Assembly: GCF_030518195.1 (NCBI RefSeq)
Contig: NZ_JAULSC010000001.1
Coordinates: 248,001-312,000, forward strand
DNA length: 64,000 nucleotides
Source: Nocardioides cremeus
GTDB lineage: Bacteria > Actinomycetota > Actinomycetes > Propionibacteriales > Nocardioidaceae
Reading direction: 5' to 3'
The number at the start of each line of letters is the position of its first letter. Within the stretch, counting starts at the first letter, position 1. Below are positions 59,925 to 64,000 of this stretch, piece by piece. The translations under genes and the position numbers were made by a program. Under the pieces are notes generated by a model that had not been told where the DNA came from, did not search any database, and saw nothing but the letters and a program-made list of their open reading frames with translations.

Positions 59925-61041
59925 GCGCCGGCACGAGCGCGACCACGAGCGCGACGCCGCCGCCCGGCCGGCCGCTGACCAACCGGCCTCCGGGCCGGCC
60001 GCCCGGGTGGCGGTGCGCGACCTGGTGGTCCGCTTCGGGTCCACCACGGCCGTCGACGGGCTCGACCTCGACCTCGAGCCGGGCAGCTTCACCGCGCTGC
60101 TGGGCCCCTCGGGCTGCGGCAAGAGCACCACGCTCGCGGTCCTCGCGGGCCTGCAGCGACCCGACGCGGGCAGCGTGCGCATCGACGACGTCGACGTGCT
60201 GGGCAGCCCCCCCGAGCACCGCCCGGTCGGGCTGGTGCTGCAGAAGCCGCTGCTCTTCCCGCACCTCGACGTGGCCCGCAACGTCGGCTTCGGCCTGCGG
60301 ATGGCCGGCGCGTCCCGCGCCCACGAGCGGGCCGAGGTGCGCGACATGCTGCGCCGGGTGCGCCTCGACGACCTCGGCGCCCGGCGTCCGCACGAGCTCT
60401 CCGGCGGGCAGGAGCAGCGGGTCTCGCTGGCCCGCGCGCTGCTGCGCCGCCCACGGGTGCTGCTGCTCGACGAGCCGTTCAGCCAGCTCGACCCCGAGCT
60501 GCGCGACGACATGCGCGGGCTGGTGCGCCGCCTGCACGACGAGCTCGGGGTGACCACGCTGTTCGTGACCCACGACCGCGACGAGGCCGTCGACGTCGCC
60601 GACCGGGTCGTCGTGCTCGACGAGGGCCGCGTCGTGGGCGCCGGCACGCCCGAGGAGGTCTACACCCGCCCCGACACCCTGGCGACCGCGCGCTACTTCG
60701 GCCCCGTCAACGAGCTGACCGGCGAGGTGGCCGACGGGCGCTTCACCAGCCACGACGGCACCCTGGCCGTGCCCACCGGCGCCACGGCCGGCCCGGCGGT
60801 GCTGGTCGTGCGGCCCGAGGCCCTGGCCCTGGCCGGCGACGCCGCGCCGGCGGCGTACGACGTGCGGGTCGCGGTCAAGGAGGTCCGCTTCGCCGGCACC
60901 CACCTGGTGGTCGAGACGGCGCTGGCCGACGGCACCGCGCTGCGTGCGCACCTGCCCGTCGGCTCGGCGGTGGTCCCCGGCGGCGCGGCCCGGCTGGCGC
61001 TGTCCCCCGAGCGCTGCCACGTGCTGGAGGGGCAGCGATGA
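59917..61041 (+). CDS. ABC transporter ATP-binding protein (YnjD-like)
   Basis: A 374-residue ATPase. After a charged, Arg/His-rich tail of 28 residues come Walker A GPSGCGKST, the signature LSGGQEQR, Walker B VLLLDEPF and the switch His in VTHDRDE. A C-terminal TOBE-like regulatory domain (about 265-370) makes it longer than E. coli YnjD (about 217 residues) and like the CysA/PotA class. It powers the YnjBC-like transporter. Confidence 0.93.
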   Translation: MRRRRHERDHERDAAARPAADQPASGPAARVAVRDLVVRFGSTTAVDGLDLDLEPGSFTALLGPSGCGKSTTLAVLAGLQRPDAGSVRIDDVDVLGSPPEHRPVGLVLQKPLLFPHLDVARNVGFGLRMAGASRAHERAEVRDMLRRVRLDDLGARRPHELSGGQEQRVSLARALLRRPRVLLLDEPFSQLDPELRDDMRGLVRRLHDELGVTTLFVTHDRDEAVDVADRVVVLDEGRVVGAGTPEEVYTRPDTLATARYFGPVNELTGEVADGRFTSHDGTLAVPTGATAGPAVLVVRPEALALAGDAAPAAYDVRVAVKEVRFAGTHLVVETALADGTALRAHLPVGSAVVPGGAARLALSPERCHVLEGQR

Positions 61042-61712
61042 GCCGGGGCGTGCTGCTCAAGGCCGGCGTGCTGCTGGCGCTGGTGGTCGCCGCGGTGGCG
61101 CTGCAGCTCAGCGTGGGCCTGCCCAGCCAGGCCGAGCTGCGCTCGACCCTCGACGGGCTCGGCGGGTGGGCGGTGCCGGCGTTCGTGGCGGCCTACGCCG
61201 CCATCAGCCTGCTGCCGGCCGGTCCCACCGCGGTGATGACGGTGCTCGGCGGCCTGCTGCTGGGCTTCGGCACCGGCCTGGTCGCCGTGCTCGGCGCCGC
61301 GGTGGTCGGCGCCGTGTCCGCGTTCCTGCTGAGCCGGGTGCTGGGTCGCGACGCCGTGCGCAGCCTGACCGGGCAGCGCTTCGCCAGCCTCGACGAGCGG
61401 GTGCGCGCCAACGGCTTCGCCACAGTGCTGCTGGCGCGGCTGGTCCCGCTGGTGCCCTTCAGCACCGCCAACTACGCCTTCGGCCTGACCTCGGTGAGCA
61501 CCCGCACGTACGCCGGCGCCACGGTGCTGGGCATCGTGCCCGGCTCGGCCGTCTACGTGGCCGTCGGCGCCTTCGGCACCGACCCCGGCTCGCCGCCGTT
61601 CCTGCTCGCGATCGCCGCGCTGGTGCTGCTCACCGTGCTGGGCGTGTGGCGCCAGCGGCGGACGCGCGGTGCTGCACCCACCGACGCCGACCCCGCGACA
61701 GGACCCGTGTGA
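61038..61712 (+). CDS. TVP38/TMEM64 family membrane protein
   Basis: A 224-residue DedA-superfamily (VTT domain) protein. Conserved regions are SLLPAGPTAVMTVLGGLLLGFGTG near residues 55-78 and RFASLDERVRANGFATVLLARLVPLVPFSTANYAFGL near 115-150. Relatives include E. coli YdjX and YdjZ and eukaryotic scramblases. It is the last gene of the ynj-like operon, overlapping the ATPase by 4 bases. Its 3' end overlaps the opposing flavoprotein gene by 83 bases, an unusually long convergent overlap. Confidence 0.92.
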   Translation: MSRGVLLKAGVLLALVVAAVALQLSVGLPSQAELRSTLDGLGGWAVPAFVAAYAAISLLPAGPTAVMTVLGGLLLGFGTGLVAVLGAAVVGAVSAFLLSRVLGRDAVRSLTGQRFASLDERVRANGFATVLLARLVPLVPFSTANYAFGLTSVSTRTYAGATVLGIVPGSAVYVAVGAFGTDPGSPPFLLAIAALVLLTVLGVWRQRRTRGAAPTDADPATGPV

Positions 61713-63180
61713 CGGTCGCCGGCAGCGGACGGGCCAGCTCCTCGCGGGTGCGCGCGACGGCGGCCTTCGAGACGCCGTCGCTCCACGCGGGGTAGGGGTG
61801 GATGGTGCCGGCGACGGTGCGCAGGCTGACGCCGGCCTGCGCCGACAGGGTCAGCTCGGCCAGCACCTCCCCGGCCCGGGGGCCCACGACGCGGGCGCCC
61901 ACCAGGCGGCCGCGGCCGTCGAGCACCACCGCGACCTCCCCGTCGGTGTCGCCCTCGGCGACGGCGCGGTCGATCTCGGTGGCGTCGACGCGGTGCACCG
62001 TGTGCGACGGGTCGTCGGTCTCGGTGCCGACGCCGAAGGAGGCCACCTCGGGCTGGGTGTAGGTGACCCGGGGGATGGTGTCGAGGCGCACCTTGCGGCG
62101 CAGCCCCAGCACCGCGTTGGAGGCGGCCAGGCTGCCGTGCATGCCGGCCACGTGGGTGAAGGCGGGGTGCCCGGTGAGGTCGCCGGCGGCCCAGATGCGG
62201 GGGTTGGTGGTGCGCAGCGCGCCGTCGACCACCACGTGGCCGCTCTCGCGCACCTCGACCCCGGCGGAGCCCAGCCCCAGGTCGTGGGTGCCGGGCGTGC
62301 GCCCGACCGCCACCAGCACCCGGTCCACGTGCAGCACGGTGCCGTCGGAGAGGTGCGCGGCCAGGTCGCCGGGGGTGCCCTCGACGCGCTCGAGCGAGAC
62401 GTCCTCCTGCAGGTCGACGCCGTCGGCGCGCAGCGCCGCCGCGACCAGGGCGGCCGCGTGCGCGTCCTCGGGGCCCAGCACGCGCGGGCCCGCCTCGACG
62501 ACGCTCACCCGGCTGCCCAGCCGGGCGAAGGCCTGGCCCAGCTCGCAGCCGATCGGGCCGCCGCCCAGCACCAGCAGCCGCCCGGGCAGCTCGGTGAGGT
62601 CCCACACGTCGTCGGAGGTCAGCGGTGAGGCCTCGGCCAGGCCGGGGATGCCGGGCACGCTGGGGGAGGAACCGGTGGCCAGCAGGGCCTGTGCGAACCG
62701 CACCGGCTCGCCGTCGACCACCGCGCTCTGCGGGCCGGTCATCGTGACGTCGCCGTGGGCGACCGCGATGCCCGCCCCGCGCAGCCGCTCGGGGGAGTCG
62801 ACCGGCTCGATGCGCGCGATGGTGTCGTGCACGTGGCGCATCACCGCGGCGAAGTCGACGTGCACGTCGCCCACGTGCACGCCCAGGCGCGGGGCGCGCC
62901 GGGCGGCCGCGGCGGCGTGCGCGGCGGCCAGCATCGCCTTGCTCGGCACGCAGCCGGTCCACAGGCAGTCGCCGCCCGTGCGGTGCCGCTCGACCAGCAG
63001 GGTCCGCGCGCCGAAGCCGGCCGCGGTGTGCGCCGCCACCAGGCCCGCCGTGCCGCCCCCGACGACCAGCAGGTCCCAGGGCGCGCCGTCGGGCGTGGTG
63101 AGCGGGTCCGAGCGGCGTACGCCGGGCGCGGCGGTCGGCGGAGCGATCGAGGGGGCGGTCGCGGGGTCGGTCGCGGTCAT
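61630..63180 (-). CDS. FAD-dependent pyridine nucleotide-disulfide oxidoreductase (MerA-like)
   Basis: A 516-residue flavoprotein of the glutathione reductase family. The FAD Gly loop is VVGGGTAGLVAAHTAA, the redox Cys pair is Cys72/Cys77 in GDCLWTGCVPSK, the NAD(P) loop is VLGGGPIGCELGQAFARLG, and the second FAD site is PRIWAAGDLTG. The C-terminal TIHPYPAWSDGV has the His-Pro but not the Glu of lipoamide dehydrogenase. A mercury-binding C-terminal Cys pair is absent, so mercuric reduction is unlikely. The N-terminal 34 residues are an Ala/Pro-rich tail. It is the third gene of an ECF sigma operon. Confidence 0.88.
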   Translation of the reverse strand: MTATDPATAPSIAPPTAAPGVRRSDPLTTPDGAPWDLLVVGGGTAGLVAAHTAAGFGARTLLVERHRTGGDCLWTGCVPSKAMLAAAHAAAAARRAPRLGVHVGDVHVDFAAVMRHVHDTIARIEPVDSPERLRGAGIAVAHGDVTMTGPQSAVVDGEPVRFAQALLATGSSPSVPGIPGLAEASPLTSDDVWDLTELPGRLLVLGGGPIGCELGQAFARLGSRVSVVEAGPRVLGPEDAHAAALVAAALRADGVDLQEDVSLERVEGTPGDLAAHLSDGTVLHVDRVLVAVGRTPGTHDLGLGSAGVEVRESGHVVVDGALRTTNPRIWAAGDLTGHPAFTHVAGMHGSLAASNAVLGLRRKVRLDTIPRVTYTQPEVASFGVGTETDDPSHTVHRVDATEIDRAVAEGDTDGEVAVVLDGRGRLVGARVVGPRAGEVLAELTLSAQAGVSLRTVAGTIHPYPAWSDGVSKAAVARTREELARPLPATVTRVLSRGRRRWVQHRASAAGATRPAR

Positions 63181-63464
63181 GCGGGGTCTCCGTCGGTCAG
63201 GTCGCGGACGAGGTCGTGGGCCCGGCGCAGCGACGCCGGGGGCGGGGCGTGCTGGTCGCCGAGGCGGTCGAGGGCCGCGAGCACGCGGCGCCGCTCGGTG
63301 GCCGAGGTGGCGCACCGCTCGCACACCGACAGGTGGCGCTCGAGCCGGTCACGCTCGGCGGGCGTGAGCGGGATCGCGGGCTGCTGCTCGACGTAGCGGT
63401 CGAGCACCCGGCCCGACCACCAGCACTCGAGCATCGAGCGGGGGCCCTGCATCCTCCTGGTCAC
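63177..63464 (-). CDS. Zinc-finger anti-sigma factor (zf-HC2)
   Basis: A 95-residue cytosolic protein. The zinc site of the ZAS type is His44-x3-Cys48-x2-Cys51 (LERHLSVCERC). Redox change at such Cys releases the sigma factor in relatives such as RsrA. It has no membrane helix. The GTG overlaps the sigma stop and the TGA overlaps the flavoprotein ATG, so all three are co-translated. An internal ATG 4 residues in is an alternative start. Confidence 0.88.
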   Translation of the reverse strand: MTRRMQGPRSMLECWWSGRVLDRYVEQQPAIPLTPAERDRLERHLSVCERCATSATERRRVLAALDRLGDQHAPPPASLRRAHDLVRDLTDGDPA

Positions 63465-64000
63465 CGGCTGCCTCCTCGGGGTCGGCGGTGGGCCAGCGCG
63501 GCCCGCAGGCGGGAGCGGCCGCGGCTGACGCGCGAGACGACGGTGCCCGTCGGCACGTCGAGCACGGCCGCGGCCTCGTCGTAGGTCAGGTGGTCGACGT
63601 CGACGAGCAGCACCGCCCGGCGGAACTGCTCGCCCAGCGAGCCCACCGCCTCGGCCACGTCGGCGTCGAAGGCGCGGTCGTCGACGACCTGCTCGGGGGA
63701 GGAGGCGTGCGCGGCGCCGAAGGCCGGCCGGTGCCGGGCCAGCACGTCGTCCTCGACCAGGTCGGGGCGGCCGCGCCGCAGGCTGTTGAGGTGGGTGCGT
63801 CGCAGGATCGTCAGCAGCCACGCCCGGGGGTGGCGCCCGTCGAAGCGGTCCACCGCCCCCCAGGCCCGCACCAGCGTGTCCTGCACGACGTCGTCGGCGT
63901 CGCTCCACGACCCGGTGAGGGTGTGTGCCACCCGCAGCAGCACCTCGACCTCCGGCTCGACCCAGCGGGCGAAGGCCTCCGCACGGGTCGCCTCCCCGCG
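63461..64000 (-). CDS. ECF RNA polymerase sigma factor, N-terminus beyond window
   Basis: The frame stays open to base 64000, so the gene runs off the right edge; 179 residues are visible. Region 2 reads AFARWVEPEVEVLLRVAHTLTGSWSDADDVVQDTLVRAW, and region 4 reads LGEQFRRAVLLVDVDHLTYDEAAAVLDVPTGTVVSRVSRGRSRL. It directs transcription of stress genes and is held by the adjacent zinc anti-sigma. An oxidative signal is suggested by the Cys-rich anti-sigma and the flavoprotein in the operon, by inference. Confidence 0.92.
   Translation of the reverse strand, partial: RGEATRAEAFARWVEPEVEVLLRVAHTLTGSWSDADDVVQDTLVRAWGAVDRFDGRHPRAWLLTILRRTHLNSLRRGRPDLVEDDVLARHRPAFGAAHASSPEQVVDDRAFDADVAEAVGSLGEQFRRAVLLVDVDHLTYDEAAAVLDVPTGTVVSRVSRGRSRLRAALAHRRPRGGSR

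Noticed and set aside
61630..63180. Mercuric reductase
   Set aside because: The redox Cys pair is present, but there is no N-terminal heavy-metal domain, no C-terminal Cys pair and no mer genes nearby.

Overview
This window is a 64 kb piece of a very GC-rich actinobacterial chromosome. I infer the family Nocardioidaceae, most likely Nocardioides or a close relative. The basis is the GC content, a class I lysyl-tRNA synthetase, a dnaK-grpE-dnaJ-hspR operon with HAIR operators, F420-type LLM oxidoreductase genes, a KstR-like operator, EspC-like proteins and many genes whose -10 box lies 6-8 bases before the start codon (the leaderless layout). This is inference from gene content; no search was run. 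No phage, insertion sequence, tRNA, rRNA or CRISPR array was seen.

Layout. Bases 1-9500 form a catabolic or lipid-metabolism block. It holds the end of a flavin monooxygenase, a TetR regulator, an alpha/beta hydrolase, a P450, an MFS exporter and a zinc-ribbon miniprotein. A four-gene minus-strand operon follows (LLM oxidoreductase, DUF1214 protein, SDR, sulfotransferase), facing an NTF2-like gene across a perfect match to the KstR consensus. Bases 9500-13700 hold mixed accessory genes: an EamA transporter facing a MarR regulator over a 19-bp palindrome, a SecD-like lipoprotein, an aldo/keto reductase and a Nudix hydrolase. Bases 13700-16600 hold a tight four-gene cassette resembling an orphan type VII secretion substrate module. 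Bases 17200-21600 are the HspR chaperone operon, and clpB at 29385 carries the same operator.

Bases 21600-29200 hold an amylosucrase-like gene, DUF445 and DUF4393 (Abi-alpha-like) proteins, and a three-gene signalling cassette in which a DHp-like helix has Asn where His is expected. Bases 32000-38200 hold pyrE, a DUF368 gene (PopT family) and a DedA gene (UptA family) end to end, and an rRNA/tRNA methyltransferase. Bases 38200-49500 hold a secreted M14 peptidase, a SigE-family ECF sigma factor with a membrane partner, fructose-bisphosphate aldolase, lysS, a LuxR-type regulator and a lipid kinase. Bases 49600-53900 hold purA, purD and purB. Bases 56300-61700 are an operon matching the E. coli ynjF/ynjB/ynjC/ynjD set plus a TVP38 protein. 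It converges on an ECF sigma, zinc-finger anti-sigma and MerA-like flavoprotein operon that runs off the right edge.

The most unusual non-coding content is a family of 22-bp tandem repeats between convergent genes. Each unit starts with TGA or CGA, and units supply the stop codons of flanking genes. Other notable structures are nested palindromes at 12198-12287 and a 12-bp-unit inverted array between purD and purB. No gene-free stretch exceeds 300 bases.
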